Shown here in pieces: positions 8,873-17,437 of a stretch of DNA of 64,000 bases; positions within the stretch are counted from its first letter, which is position 1, and every line of letters starts with the position of its first letter. Both the position numbers and the translations under genes were made by a program. The stretch lies in NCBI RefSeq assembly GCF_000067045.1, contig NC_010125.1:894001-958000 (forward strand), written 5' to 3'. Under the pieces are notes generated by a model, which was given only the letters and a program-made list of their open reading frames with translations, had not been told where the DNA came from and ran no database searches. The DNA is from Gluconacetobacter diazotrophicus PA1 5. GTDB lineage: Bacteria > Pseudomonadota > Alphaproteobacteria > Acetobacterales > Acetobacteraceae.

Positions 8873-10332
8873 TGAACCGGACAATTCTGGAGACTCTGCC
8901 GGCCGGCGTTTCCGCACCGGGTTATGACCCGTCCGCGATCGGCACGGGGATCGTGCATTTCGGCGTCGGCAATTTCTTCCGCGCGCATGAGGCATTCTAT
9001 GTCGATCGCTGCCTGGCCCTGCCGGGGCAGCAGGATTGGGGCATTGCCGGCGTGGGCCTGACGGGGGGCGCCCGGTCGCAGGAGAAGGCCGAGACCTTCA
9101 CCGCGCAGGACTGCCTCTATTCCCTGACCGAGGCGGCGCCGGACGGCACGCGCACGGTGCGGGTGATCGGCGCGCTGCGGTCCTACCTGCTGGCGCCCGC
9201 CGACCCGCAGGCGGTGCTGGACCTGCTGGCCGACTCCGCCACCCGCATCGTGACCATGACGATCACCGAGGGCGGGTACAATATCGACGAGACGACCGGC
9301 GCCTTCCGCCTGGACACGCCGGCCGTGCGGTCGGACCTGTCGGGCGAGGCCCCGCCCACCACCATCTTCGGCTTCGTCGTCGAGGCCCTCGCCCGCCGCA
9401 GGGCAGCCGGCGCAGGCCCGTTCACCGTGATGTCGTGCGACAACCTGCGCCATAACGGTGACGTCGCCCGCACCGCCTTCCTGGGCTATGCGCAGGCCCG
9501 CGACCCCGACCTGGCGGCCTGGATCGCGGAAAACGTTACCTTCCCCAACGCCATGGTCGATCGCATCACGCCCACCGTCGATGCCGCCATCTCGGCCAGG
9601 CTGAACGCGGCCAGCGGCCTGGACGACGCGCTGCCGCTGGTGGCCGAGGATTTCACCCAGTGGGTGGTCGAGGATAAATTCTGCGCCGGCCGGCCCGCGC
9701 TGGAGAAGGCGGGCGTGCAGTTCGTCGACGACGTGACGGGATACGAGCAGGTGAAAGTGCGGATGCTGAACGCGTCGCACGCCCTGCTGGCGTTCTCCGG
9801 CCTGCTGCTGGGTTATCGGCTGATCGACGAAACCCTGCGCGACCCGGACCTGGAGCGTTTCGTGAACGCGTATCTGGAGCAGGACGTGATTCCGCGCCTC
9901 AGCACCCCGCCGGGCCTGGATGCGCAGGAATACCGGCGCAGCGTGCTCAGCCGTTTCTCCAACCCGGCGATGGCCGACCAGTTGCTGCGCATCGGCGGCG
10001 ACGGGTCGTCCAAGATCCAGGTCTTCTGGACCGAGACGGTGCGGCGCGTGCTGGCCGATGGCGGGGACCTGTCCAGGATCGCCTTCGGCATTGCCGCCTA
10101 TCTGGAAATGCTGCGCGGGGTGGACGAAAACGGGGCATCCTACACGCCCTTCGAACCGACCCTGGACGCGGCGCAGATCGCGCTGGCCAGCGCGGACGAC
10201 CTGACGGCGGCGCTGGCCCTGCCGTCCTTCGACGGCTGGCGCGACGTCCAGACCCCGGCGCTGACCGATGCCATCGTGGCCGCGCGGCGGGCGATTCGCG
10301 ACCAGGGCGTACGGGCAGCGCTGTCCCGCTAG
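8869..10332 (+). CDS. mannitol dehydrogenase family polyol/uronate dehydrogenase
   Basis: 487-residue long-chain polyol-specific dehydrogenase, which interconverts a polyol such as mannitol, arabitol or fructuronate-derived mannonate with its ketose using NAD(P). The N-terminal Rossmann motif is GIVHFGVGNFFRAH. The catalytic trio KxxxxNxxH is present at Lys296, Asn301 and His304, as in mannitol 2-dehydrogenase. AAGGAG lies 11 bases before the first of two adjacent ATGs, and the start overlaps the FUSC stop by four bases. Exact substrate (mannitol, fructuronate or another) is not decidable here; acetic acid bacteria use several such enzymes. Confidence 0.88.
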   Translation: MMNRTILETLPAGVSAPGYDPSAIGTGIVHFGVGNFFRAHEAFYVDRCLALPGQQDWGIAGVGLTGGARSQEKAETFTAQDCLYSLTEAAPDGTRTVRVIGALRSYLLAPADPQAVLDLLADSATRIVTMTITEGGYNIDETTGAFRLDTPAVRSDLSGEAPPTTIFGFVVEALARRRAAGAGPFTVMSCDNLRHNGDVARTAFLGYAQARDPDLAAWIAENVTFPNAMVDRITPTVDAAISARLNAASGLDDALPLVAEDFTQWVVEDKFCAGRPALEKAGVQFVDDVTGYEQVKVRMLNASHALLAFSGLLLGYRLIDETLRDPDLERFVNAYLEQDVIPRLSTPPGLDAQEYRRSVLSRFSNPAMADQLLRIGGDGSSKIQVFWTETVRRVLADGGDLSRIAFGIAAYLEMLRGVDENGASYTPFEPTLDAAQIALASADDLTAALALPSFDGWRDVQTPALTDAIVAARRAIRDQGVRAALSR

Positions 10333-10353
10333 GAAGGTCTCTTGATCGGGGTG

Positions 10354-10391
10354 CAGGGCATCATGCCCTGTCGGGTCCGGGCAGGGCCCGG
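10354..10391. terminator. double hairpin, candidate bidirectional terminator
   Basis: Two stem-loops sit in the 65-base gap between the convergent polyol dehydrogenase and GNAT genes: CAGGGCATCATGCCCTG (10354-10370) and CCGGGC-AGG-GCCCGG (10377-10391). Both stems are perfect. There is no clear T-run, so termination efficiency is uncertain. Confidence 0.6.
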
Positions 10392-10397
10392 TCTGTG

Positions 10398-10922
10398 TCA
10401 CACTCCACGCGCCATCACTGCGCGCGAGGATCGTAACTGCGCAGTGACGGTCGCGGCGTCCGGCTGGTCCAACGGGGTGAAGCCCGCCCGCCGCCAGTAG
10501 GCGGCGGCCTGGCCGGTCGCGATCAATGCGATGCGCCCCAACCCCGCCTGCGCCGCCCGCGTGCCGATCAGCGCTAGCGCGGCGGCGGCGGCCCCCTGGC
10601 CCCGGGCCGGGGGCAGCAGGGCGATATCGTGCAGGTACCAGCAATCGGGCACCGCCGGCAGCGCGCCCAGCGCCGAATCCAGCGCCGGCGGACCATCCAC
10701 CCGCCAGGGATGGCTCAGCACATACCCCACAAGCCCCTCCGCCCCCGGCAGGACCAGGCAGCCAGCCGGGCAGAGCGCCAGCCGCTCGGCGAACACCGCT
10801 TCACCTTCCGGGTAGTCGGGATGGATGCGCGCGGCGAGGTCCATGACCGCGGGCAGGTCGTCCGCGCACATGGCGCGCCATAGGGATCGTGGATCGGAGT
10901 CGGCGGGGAACTCGGGCGGCAT
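10398..10922 (-). CDS. GNAT-family N-acetyltransferase
   Basis: 174-residue acetyl-CoA-dependent acetyltransferase. The fold is recognisable from the N-terminal strand (LWRAMCADDLPAVMDLAARIHPDYPEG), the motif A region YLHDIALLPPARGQGAAAAAL with the Q/RGxGxA-type acetyl-CoA loop, and the C-terminal AAAYWRRAGF typical of GNATs. The acceptor substrate is unknown. It is read divergently from the small ModE-like regulator, 66 bases away, so the two may share a control region. Confidence 0.85.
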   Translation of the reverse strand: MPPEFPADSDPRSLWRAMCADDLPAVMDLAARIHPDYPEGEAVFAERLALCPAGCLVLPGAEGLVGYVLSHPWRVDGPPALDSALGALPAVPDCWYLHDIALLPPARGQGAAAAALALIGTRAAQAGLGRIALIATGQAAAYWRRAGFTPLDQPDAATVTAQLRSSRAVMARGV

Positions 10923-10988
10923 AAACGCTCTCGACAGGCGGGCAGGGTGTCCAGCATAGCATGCAGCACATCAGGGGACGGGAATGCG

Positions 10989-11366
10989 ATGGCGGATGTG
11001 CGTCTGACGGTGCGGATCGATGCGCGGGACCAGCCGATGCTGGGCCACGGCAAGATCCGCCTGCTGGAAACGATCGGCGAGACCGGATCGATTTCGGCCG
11101 CCGCGCGGGCCATGGGCATGTCCTATCGCCGGGCGTGGCTGCTGGTCGAGGCGCTGAACGGCGCTTTCGCCGCACCGGTGGTCGAGGCCCGCCCGGGCGG
11201 CGGCGGCGGGGCCGCGCTCTCGGCGGCGGGTGCCGAAGTCCTGCGCCTGTATCGCGATATCGAACGCCTGGCGCAGGCGGCCGCCGCCCCGGCGCTGGAG
11301 GCGCTGGAGGCACGGCTGGCTCCGCCCCAGGGTAAGCACCAACGCGATCCCCTGGACGGGACGTAA
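10989..11366 (+). CDS. ModE N-terminal-type winged helix regulator lacking a molybdate domain
   Basis: 125-residue protein equivalent to the N-terminal DNA-binding domain of ModE: ILGHGKIRLLETI-type start (here MLGHGKIRLLETIGE), then GSISAAARAMGMSYRRAWLLVEALN and VVEARPGGGGGGAALSAAG. The C-terminal molybdate-binding TOBE domains are absent, as in short LysR-like ModE homologues. The ATG at 10989 has GGGACGGGA upstream and is preferred to the in-frame codon at 10947. It may still control molybdenum genes through a partner, or have another ligand. It lies 185 bases before opgD. Confidence 0.8.
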   Translation: MADVRLTVRIDARDQPMLGHGKIRLLETIGETGSISAAARAMGMSYRRAWLLVEALNGAFAAPVVEARPGGGGGAALSAAGAEVLRLYRDIERLAQAAAAPALEALEARLAPPQGKHQRDPLDGT

Positions 11367-11407
11367 ACCGGCCAAGTCCCGGACAACGCCGTAAAAAAGC
11401 CACAACT

Positions 11408-11436
11408 ATCCGCCAGTCTGGCAATCTTGGGCGGAT
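11408..11436. promoter_or_regulatory. inverted repeat between the ModE-like gene and opgD
   Basis: ATCCGCC and GGCGGAT form a perfect 7-bp inverted repeat separated by 15 bases in the 185-base gap upstream of opgD. It could be a terminator for the preceding regulator gene, or an operator or attenuator of the glucan operon. There is no T-run after it. Confidence 0.35.
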
Positions 11437-11551
11437 TGTTCGCCCGCGCCGGACGGCCTACGATCAGGACAGGACGGCACAACCTGCGGGCGAAGACGCC
11501 GGCGGGAAACCATACGAACGGGCCGCATGGCGCGGCGTCCGGGGAGCAAGG

Positions 11552-13111
11552 ATGTTAAGACGCGATCTCGTGAAAGCCGGTGCCGGCATGTCCCTGCTGT
11601 CGCTCCTGGGGGGGACCGCCCTGGGGGGCGTCGGCCGTGCCCGCGCGGCGGATGCACCGGCCGGTTCGGCACCTTCGCCCACCGGGGCCTTCGAAGCCGG
11701 GACGGTGCGGCAGATCGCGGAACACCTGTCCCGCCATCCCTATCGCGCGCCGGACCAGAGCCTGCCGGCCGCGATTGACGCCCTGAATTTCGACCAGTAC
11801 CGGGCGATCGCCTATCGACCCGAACAGGCGTTGTGGCATGGCCAGAACCTGGCCTTCGACGTGGAATTCTTTCCGCGCGGCTTCCTCTACCGCCCCCGGA
11901 TCGAGATCTACGAGGTCGCGGACGGCAAGGCGGCGCCGGTACCCTACAATCCCGACCTGTTCAGCTATGGCGACCCGAAATTGCGGGTGACGGACGATCT
12001 GGGCTTCGCGGGGCTGCGGCTGCGCTATGCCATCAACACGCCCGGAGTGATGGAGGAATGCTGCGTCTTCCTGGGCGCGTCCTATTTCCGCGCGGTGGCC
12101 AAGGGGCAGAATTACGGCCTGTCGGCCCGCGGCTTCGCGGACGGGACGGGCAATCCGAAGGGCGAGGAATTCGCGCTGTTCCGGGCGTTCTGGCTGGAAA
12201 AGCCGCAGCCGGGCATCGATTCGGTGGTGGTGCATGCACTGCTGGATAGTCCCTCGGTCGCGGGCGCCTTCAGTTTCACCATCCGGCCCGGGGACATGAC
12301 CGTCTTCGACGTGCAGTCCTATCTGTATCCCCGTGGCGCGATCGCCGAGCCGGGCATCGCGCCGCTGACGGGCATGTTCTATTTCGACGCCAACGATCGC
12401 AACCATGTCGATGACTGGCGCCCCGCCGCCCATGACAGCGAGGCCCTGTCGATCTGGACCGGCGGCGGGCAGCAATTGTGGCGGCCGCTGCGCAACCCGC
12501 AGGACCTGCAATTCTCGGCCTTCGCCGACGACTCGGTGCGTGGGTTCGGCCTGATGCAGCGCAAGCGCGCCTTCGCCGATTTCGAGGACCTGGCCCTGAA
12601 TTACGAGAAGCGCCCGTCCCTGTGGATCGAGCCGATCGGCGACTGGGGCGCGGGTGCGGTCGATCTGGTGGAAATCCCGACACCGAACGAGGTCAACGAC
12701 AATATCGTGTCGTTCTGGCGGCCGAAGGGCGGGCTGGCCGGGGGGCGGGAATATGCCTTCACCTATCGCATGTACTGGGGATGGGACACGCCGTGGCCGA
12801 CCCGGCTGGCCCGCGTGGCCGCCACCCGCGTCGGCGCGGTGACGGACGACCGGAATGCGCGCTTCTTCGAAATCGATTTCAGCGGCGCGCCGTTCGACAA
12901 CCTGCCGCCGGATGCGAAGTTCCATCTGGTGCCCAGCAGTTCGGTGGGCACCATCCGCAACGTGGTGGTGGAACCGAATCCGAACATCCATGGCTGGCGC
13001 ACGACCTTCGAATTCGCGCCCGGCGATGCGAAGATCGCGGAACTGACCTGCGCGCTGGCCGATAATTCCGGACCGGTTTCGGAACAATGGACCTATCGAT
13101 GGACACCCTAG
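11552..13111 (+). CDS. opgD: periplasmic glucan biosynthesis protein D
   Basis: 519-residue MdoG/OpgD-family protein acting in the periplasm on the beta-glucan backbone of osmoregulated periplasmic glucans. A twin-arginine signal (RRDLVKAGAGMSLLSLLGG, then ARA before the mature chain) points to Tat export, as for OpgD rather than Sec-exported OpgG. Family stretches include FFPRGFLYRPRIEIYEV and LYPRGAIAEPGIAPLTGMFYF. The ATG follows AGCAAGG closely. The last 25 bases overlap the opgH reading frame, so the pair is one operon. Confidence 0.95.
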   Translation: MLRRDLVKAGAGMSLLSLLGGTALGGVGRARAADAPAGSAPSPTGAFEAGTVRQIAEHLSRHPYRAPDQSLPAAIDALNFDQYRAIAYRPEQALWHGQNLAFDVEFFPRGFLYRPRIEIYEVADGKAAPVPYNPDLFSYGDPKLRVTDDLGFAGLRLRYAINTPGVMEECCVFLGASYFRAVAKGQNYGLSARGFADGTGNPKGEEFALFRAFWLEKPQPGIDSVVVHALLDSPSVAGAFSFTIRPGDMTVFDVQSYLYPRGAIAEPGIAPLTGMFYFDANDRNHVDDWRPAAHDSEALSIWTGGGQQLWRPLRNPQDLQFSAFADDSVRGFGLMQRKRAFADFEDLALNYEKRPSLWIEPIGDWGAGAVDLVEIPTPNEVNDNIVSFWRPKGGLAGGREYAFTYRMYWGWDTPWPTRLARVAATRVGAVTDDRNARFFEIDFSGAPFDNLPPDAKFHLVPSSSVGTIRNVVVEPNPNIHGWRTTFEFAPGDAKIAELTCALADNSGPVSEQWTYRWTP

Positions 13112-15264
13112 ACCCAGGCGCGCGACAGAAGCGGGCGGGACAGGCGGACGCGTCCGGCGCGTTCCGCGCCCTGCCGGACGAATCCCCGATGCGGATGGAC
13201 GTGCAGTCCCTGTCGGCATGGCCCGATACCCATGGCCGTCCGCGTACGCCGGTCACCGAACCGTCGATGATCGCTCTGCGGCGGCTGGCCGTGATCGGCT
13301 CGGCGTGCCTGCTGACGGGTTACGGCGCGTATGAAATGAACCGCGTGCTGAACTCGATGGGCCTGTCGGTGCTGGGCGCGGTGCTGCTGGTGCTGTTCGT
13401 CCTGCTGTTCCAGTGGATCGCCCTGGCCTTCACGTCGGCGGTGGGCGGGTTCATCTCGCTGCTGCGGCATGGCGGGCTGGGGCTGGGGATCACGCGGGAC
13501 GGGCCGTTGCCGGCACTGTCCACGCGCACCGCCCTGTTGCTGCCGACCTATAACGAAAGCCCGGGCCGGGTGATGGCCGGGCTGCGCGCGATGTATGACA
13601 GCCTGGCCGCCACGGGCCGGCTGGACGATTTCGATTTCTTCATCCTGTCCGACACCACCAACCCCGACATCTGGGTCGAGGAGGAAGCCGCCTTCCTGGC
13701 GCTGCGCGCCGCGACGGGCGGGCAGGGGCGGATCTTCTATCGCCGCCGCCCGGTCAATACCGAGCGCAAGGCCGGCAACATCGCCGAATGGGTGCGCCGC
13801 TTCGGCGGGGCCTATCCGCAGATGGTCACGCTGGATGCCGACAGCCTGATGGCGGGCGAGACGGTGGTGCGCATCGTCGCCGCGATGGAGCGCCATCCCG
13901 GCGTGGCCCTGATCCAGACCCTGCCGGAAATCGTCAACGGCACCACGCTGTTCGCGCGCATGCAGCAGTTCGCGGGGCGGGTCTACGGCCCGTTGATCGC
14001 GCATGGCATCGCCTGGTGGCATGGGGCGGAGGGCAATTACTGGGGGCACAACGCCGTCATCCGCACCCGTGCCTTCGCCGAGCAGGCGGGCCTGCCGCAT
14101 CTGCCGGGACGCAAGCCGTTCGGGGGCCATATCCTCAGCCACGATTTCGTCGAGGCCGCGCTGATGCGGCGTGGCGGCTGGGCGATCCACATGGTGCCGG
14201 GCCTGGCGGGGTCGTACGAGGAAAGTCCCCCGTCGCTGACCGACATCGCCATTCGCGACCGGCGCTGGTGCCAGGGCAACCTGCAGCACGCCAAGGTGGT
14301 GCCCACGCGCGGCCTGCACTGGATCAGCCGGCTGCACATGATGATGGGAATCGGCTCCTACATCACGTCGCCGATGTGGCTGGTGTTCCTGCTGGCGGGC
14401 ATCCTGATTTCGCTGCAGACCCGGTTCGAGAAGCCGGAATATTTCGGCGATACCAAGTCGCTCTATCCCAACTGGCCGCATGTCGATCCCGAACAGGCGA
14501 AATACGTGTTCATCGGCACGATGGCGATCCTGCTGGCGCCCAAGCTGATGGCCTATGTCGCCCTGCTGTTCGACCGCGCCGCCTGCCGGGGCTGCGGCGG
14601 GGCGCTGCGGGCGGCGCTGTCGGTGCTGGTGGAAACGCTGGTCGGCGGACTGGTCGCGCCGGTGGCGATGCTGATCCAGACCTCGGGCGTGATCTCGATC
14701 CTGCTGGGGCAGGATTCGGGCTGGAACGCGCAACGGCGCGATGACGGGGGCGTGCCGTTCGGCGACATCGTGCGCGCCTACTGGCGGTACATGCTGTTCG
14801 GCCTGGTCCTGGGCGGCAGCGCGTGGAGCGTCTCGATCCCGCTGTTCCTGTGGATGACCCCGGTGCTGCTGGGGCTGGTCTTCGCCATTCCGCTGGCGGC
14901 CGTCACCGGTAGCCGGGGCGCGGGCCAGGCCTTGCGGCGGGCCGGCCTGCTGCTGATCCCCGAGGAAACGGCGCCGCCGGATATCCTGCTGCGCGCCGCC
15001 GCCGCCCGTGCCGCCCTGCCGCCGCCGCGCGCGGCCGACGCCATCGCGCTGCTTCTGGACGATCCCGCGCTGATGGCGGCGCACCGCGCGATGCTGCCCC
15101 CGCCGCGCCGGGCGGGCGACCCCATCAATGCCGACCTGCTGGTGGGCCTGCTGAAACTGGAGGAAAGCCCGGACCGGACTGTCGCGGTCGCCGTGCTGAA
15201 CCGTGCGGAGAAAGCGGCGGTTCTGGCCACCGCCGATGGGCTGGACCGCCTGACCGTCCTCTAG
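13087..15264 (+). CDS. opgH: glucan glucosyltransferase OpgH
   Basis: 725-residue inner-membrane family 2 glycosyltransferase that polymerises UDP-glucose into the periplasmic glucan backbone while extruding it. Two N-terminal membrane segments (about residues 60-80 and 95-120) are followed by a cytosolic catalytic region with LPTYNESP, the DxD-like LDADS near residue 250 and RRWCQGNLQH (the QxxRW-equivalent). Several more membrane segments lie in the second half. The start at 13087 lies inside opgD; a second ATG at 13099 is also possible. About 120 residues shorter at the N-terminus than enteric OpgH. Confidence 0.95.
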   Translation: MDLSMDTLDPGARQKRAGQADASGAFRALPDESPMRMDVQSLSAWPDTHGRPRTPVTEPSMIALRRLAVIGSACLLTGYGAYEMNRVLNSMGLSVLGAVLLVLFVLLFQWIALAFTSAVGGFISLLRHGGLGLGITRDGPLPALSTRTALLLPTYNESPGRVMAGLRAMYDSLAATGRLDDFDFFILSDTTNPDIWVEEEAAFLALRAATGGQGRIFYRRRPVNTERKAGNIAEWVRRFGGAYPQMVTLDADSLMAGETVVRIVAAMERHPGVALIQTLPEIVNGTTLFARMQQFAGRVYGPLIAHGIAWWHGAEGNYWGHNAVIRTRAFAEQAGLPHLPGRKPFGGHILSHDFVEAALMRRGGWAIHMVPGLAGSYEESPPSLTDIAIRDRRWCQGNLQHAKVVPTRGLHWISRLHMMMGIGSYITSPMWLVFLLAGILISLQTRFEKPEYFGDTKSLYPNWPHVDPEQAKYVFIGTMAILLAPKLMAYVALLFDRAACRGCGGALRAALSVLVETLVGGLVAPVAMLIQTSGVISILLGQDSGWNAQRRDDGGVPFGDIVRAYWRYMLFGLVLGGSAWSVSIPLFLWMTPVLLGLVFAIPLAAVTGSRGAGQALRRAGLLLIPEETAPPDILLRAAAARAALPPPRAADAIALLLDDPALMAAHRAMLPPPRRAGDPINADLLVGLLKLEESPDRTVAVAVLNRAEKAAVLATADGLDRLTVL

Positions 15265-15323
15265 GTTTCTGTCTTCAGAGCATCTTTACCTGACCAGGTG
15301 ATCCCGCCTCGTCACGGTCTGCC

Positions 15324-15737
15324 CTAATCCTGGTCGGCCTTCGGGTCGGCCTCGCTCTGGTCCAGTGCCGCGCAGGCCTTGGCCAGCTTGGGGTCGGCCC
15401 CGGCCTTGTCGCATATCGACGTCGTATCGGCGCGGCAGGACTGGACCGCCGTTTCAAGATCGGTTTCCAGCACGTCGCGCGCGACGTCCAGGTCCGGGTC
15501 CTTCGAGCGGTCTTCTTCGGCCGAGATCGTATCCTGCGTCTTGTGCACTTCCGCCAGCGCGTCCAGGCAGTCCCGGCTGACCCCGTTGGGATTGGATTGC
15601 AGGACGGCGACCTGTCGCTGGACCTGGGCGGCGGGTCCGTGGGCCGGGGCATCCTGCGCCATCGCGGACGCGGCGACCGAGACAAGGCCGCATGACAGAA
15701 ACAGGGCGGGCAGGCGGCCGGCAAGGATGGTCGTCAC
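15324..15737 (-). CDS. secreted hypothetical protein
   Basis: 137-residue protein of unknown function with a signal peptide (LPALFLSCGLVSVAASAMAQ then DAP) and a mature acidic, helical region carrying four cysteines (SRDC, VQSC, TSIC, AKAC) that could form two disulfides. The GTG start at 15737 is chosen because GGAGAG stands nine bases upstream; an ATG at 15758 is in frame but has no ribosome site. It converges with opgH and stands alone. I do not recognise a family with certainty. Confidence 0.7.
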   Translation of the reverse strand: MTTILAGRLPALFLSCGLVSVAASAMAQDAPAHGPAAQVQRQVAVLQSNPNGVSRDCLDALAEVHKTQDTISAEEDRSKDPDLDVARDVLETDLETAVQSCRADTTSICDKAGADPKLAKACAALDQSEADPKADQD

Positions 15738-15935
15738 GGTAAGCGTCTCTCCGGGCATTTCACTGGCGCGAAGGCCCGGGGTCCGATTCGGGCAGGTCGA
15801 CGACGATCCCGGACAATCCCCGGGGTGCGCCGGGCCGGTCGGGCGGCGGCGCCGCGGGATCGGCCGGACTATGGCAGGAAGTGCCGGGGGGCGAAAGGGC
15901 ATGGCGGCCCAGCGCCGCAAAATAGGTCTTGCATT

Positions 15936-15965
15936 ATGTCTTACGATATACATATCGTAAGACAT
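15936..15965. promoter_or_regulatory. perfect 14-bp-arm palindrome, probable PadR operator
   Basis: ATGTCTTACGATAT and its exact complement ATATCGTAAGACAT are separated by only AC and end within the ATG of the PadR gene (start at 15964). The dyad is AT-rich against a GC-rich background and replaces the usual ribosome-binding region, so it would cover the promoter -10 region and start site. A TTGCAT at 15929 is a possible -35. Autorepression by the PadR protein is the simple reading. Confidence 0.8.
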
Positions 15966-16593
15966 GTTTAGAGATCATCATCCCACTCACCGTCTTCATC
16001 ATATCCTCCATGCCATCGGTCGCCGCCACGGGCGCCACGGGTTCGGCCGTGGCTTCGGCGGCGGCTTCGGCCGGGGGTTCGGGGGCGGCGACTTCCCGGC
16101 CGGCCGCAAGTTCAGTTCGGAGGAACTCCAACTGGTCCTGCTCAGCCTGCTCGCGGACCGTCCGGCGCACGGATACGAACTGATCCGCCTGCTGGAAGAA
16201 AAATCGGGCGGGTTCTACGCGCCCAGCCCCGGCATGGTCTATCCGGCCCTGACCTACCTGGAGGAAATCGGCCATGCGACCGTCACGCCGGAGGGCAATC
16301 GCAAGCTCTACACCCTGACCGACGAGGGCCGCGCCTACCTGGAGGCCAATCGGGGCCATGCGGACGCCATCCTCGACATGCTGGCCCGCATCGGCGGCCG
16401 GATGGCCGAAGTGCGTGATGCCTTCGCGGGTGTCGATGCCCCCGATCCGCAGGCGGCGGACGACCTGCACCGGGCGCGTCACGCCATCAAGCAGGCGCTG
16501 ATGCGCAAGCGCGGCTGCGCGCCGGACGAAGCACGCCGCATCGCGCGTATCCTCGACCGTGCGGCGACCGAGATCCTCGGCAGCTCGGACTGA
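15964..16593 (+). CDS. PadR-family transcriptional regulator with His/Gly-rich N-terminus (YqjI-like)
   Basis: 209-residue winged-helix regulator. Residues 1-48 form a histidine-, arginine- and glycine-rich tail (HHPTHRLHH, then GFGRGFGGGF repeats) able to bind metal. The PadR domain spans about 52-135 with LVLLSLLADRPAHGYELI and the wing around PGMVYPALTYLEEIG. A C-terminal helical arm mediates dimerisation in the family. The layout matches the E. coli nickel-responsive regulator YqjI, which controls the ferric reductase gene yqjH; here the reductase follows 28 bases downstream on the same strand. No Shine-Dalgarno is seen before the ATG, so a leaderless transcript is plausible. Confidence 0.85.
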   Translation: MFRDHHPTHRLHHILHAIGRRHGRHGFGRGFGGGFGRGFGGGDFPAGRKFSSEELQLVLLSLLADRPAHGYELIRLLEEKSGGFYAPSPGMVYPALTYLEEIGHATVTPEGNRKLYTLTDEGRAYLEANRGHADAILDMLARIGGRMAEVRDAFAGVDAPDPQAADDLHRARHAIKQALMRKRGCAPDEARRIARILDRAATEILGSSD

Positions 16594-16621
16594 CCGTCCC
16601 GCCCTTTTCCGGAGTACCGCG

Positions 16622-17437
16622 ATGAACGCATTATCTTCTCCGGCGCCGCGCGCCCGTCCGCCGGTGCGGCTGCGCATGATGCAGGTCGTCCGCGTGGAAG
16701 ATCTGTCGCCGCGCATGCGGCGCGTCGTCTTCACCGGTCCCGACCTGGCGGACTTCAGGACCGCCGCCGCCGACGATCACGTCAAGCTGTTCTTTCCCGC
16801 GCCGGGGCAGTATCGGCCCGTCCTGCCGGCCATCGGCCCCGATGGACGGCCTGTTCGCGATCCCGCGGTCCCCGTCATCGCCCGGGACTATACGCCCCGG
16901 CGGTTCGATCCCGCGTGCGGCGAACTGAGCATCGAGTTCGTGCTGCACGGTGATGGCCCCGCCACAAGCTGGGCCGCGCAGGCCGCGCCCGGACAATGGC
17001 TGGGGGTCGGCGGCCCGCGCGGTTCGTTCGTGATATCCGGCGATCATGCCGGTTATCTCCTGATCGGGGACGAAACCGCGCTGCCGGCGATCGCGCGGCG
17101 CCTGGAAGAACTGCCCGCCGGCACCACGGTGACGGCGCTGATCGAAGTCGAGGACGCAGCCGAGGAACGTCGCCTGTCGAGCGCCGCCGACGCGCGGGTC
17201 CTGTGGCTGCCCCGCGCCGGCGCACCGGCCGGGCGATCCCCGGTGCTGCTTGACGCTCTGCGCCGCCTCGCCCTGGACACGCGGAACCTGCATGTGTGGA
17301 TCGGGGCGGAAATCGAGACCGTCCGGGCGCTGCGGACCTACCTGATCGAAGAAGAAGCGATACCGCGCGACCGGATCCGTGCCGCCGGATACTGGCGCCT
17401 GGGCACGTCCAACGGCGGCGAACGCATTCGGGATTAG
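16622..17437 (+). CDS. siderophore-interacting FAD-binding ferric reductase
   Basis: 271-residue member of the SIP/YqjH family, which uses NAD(P)H and FAD to reduce ferric siderophores and release iron in the cytoplasm. The FAD-binding signature RDYTPRRFD lies near residue 90, followed by FVLHGDGPATSWAAQA and GVGGPRGSF. The C-terminal NAD(P)-binding half has LLIGDETALPAIARRLEELP. GGAG lies nine bases upstream of the ATG. It is probably co-transcribed with the PadR gene before it. Its stop overlaps that of the convergent Ivy gene by a few bases. Confidence 0.92.
   Translation: MNALSSPAPRARPPVRLRMMQVVRVEDLSPRMRRVVFTGPDLADFRTAAADDHVKLFFPAPGQYRPVLPAIGPDGRPVRDPAVPVIARDYTPRRFDPACGELSIEFVLHGDGPATSWAAQAAPGQWLGVGGPRGSFVISGDHAGYLLIGDETALPAIARRLEELPAGTTVTALIEVEDAAEERRLSSAADARVLWLPRAGAPAGRSPVLLDALRRLALDTRNLHVWIGAEIETVRALRTYLIEEEAIPRDRIRAAGYWRLGTSNGGERIRD

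Noticed and set aside
13108-15084. A 658-codon minus-strand frame opposite opgH
   Set aside because: No domains, high Arg/Gln/His content; opgH motifs on the plus strand are unambiguous.
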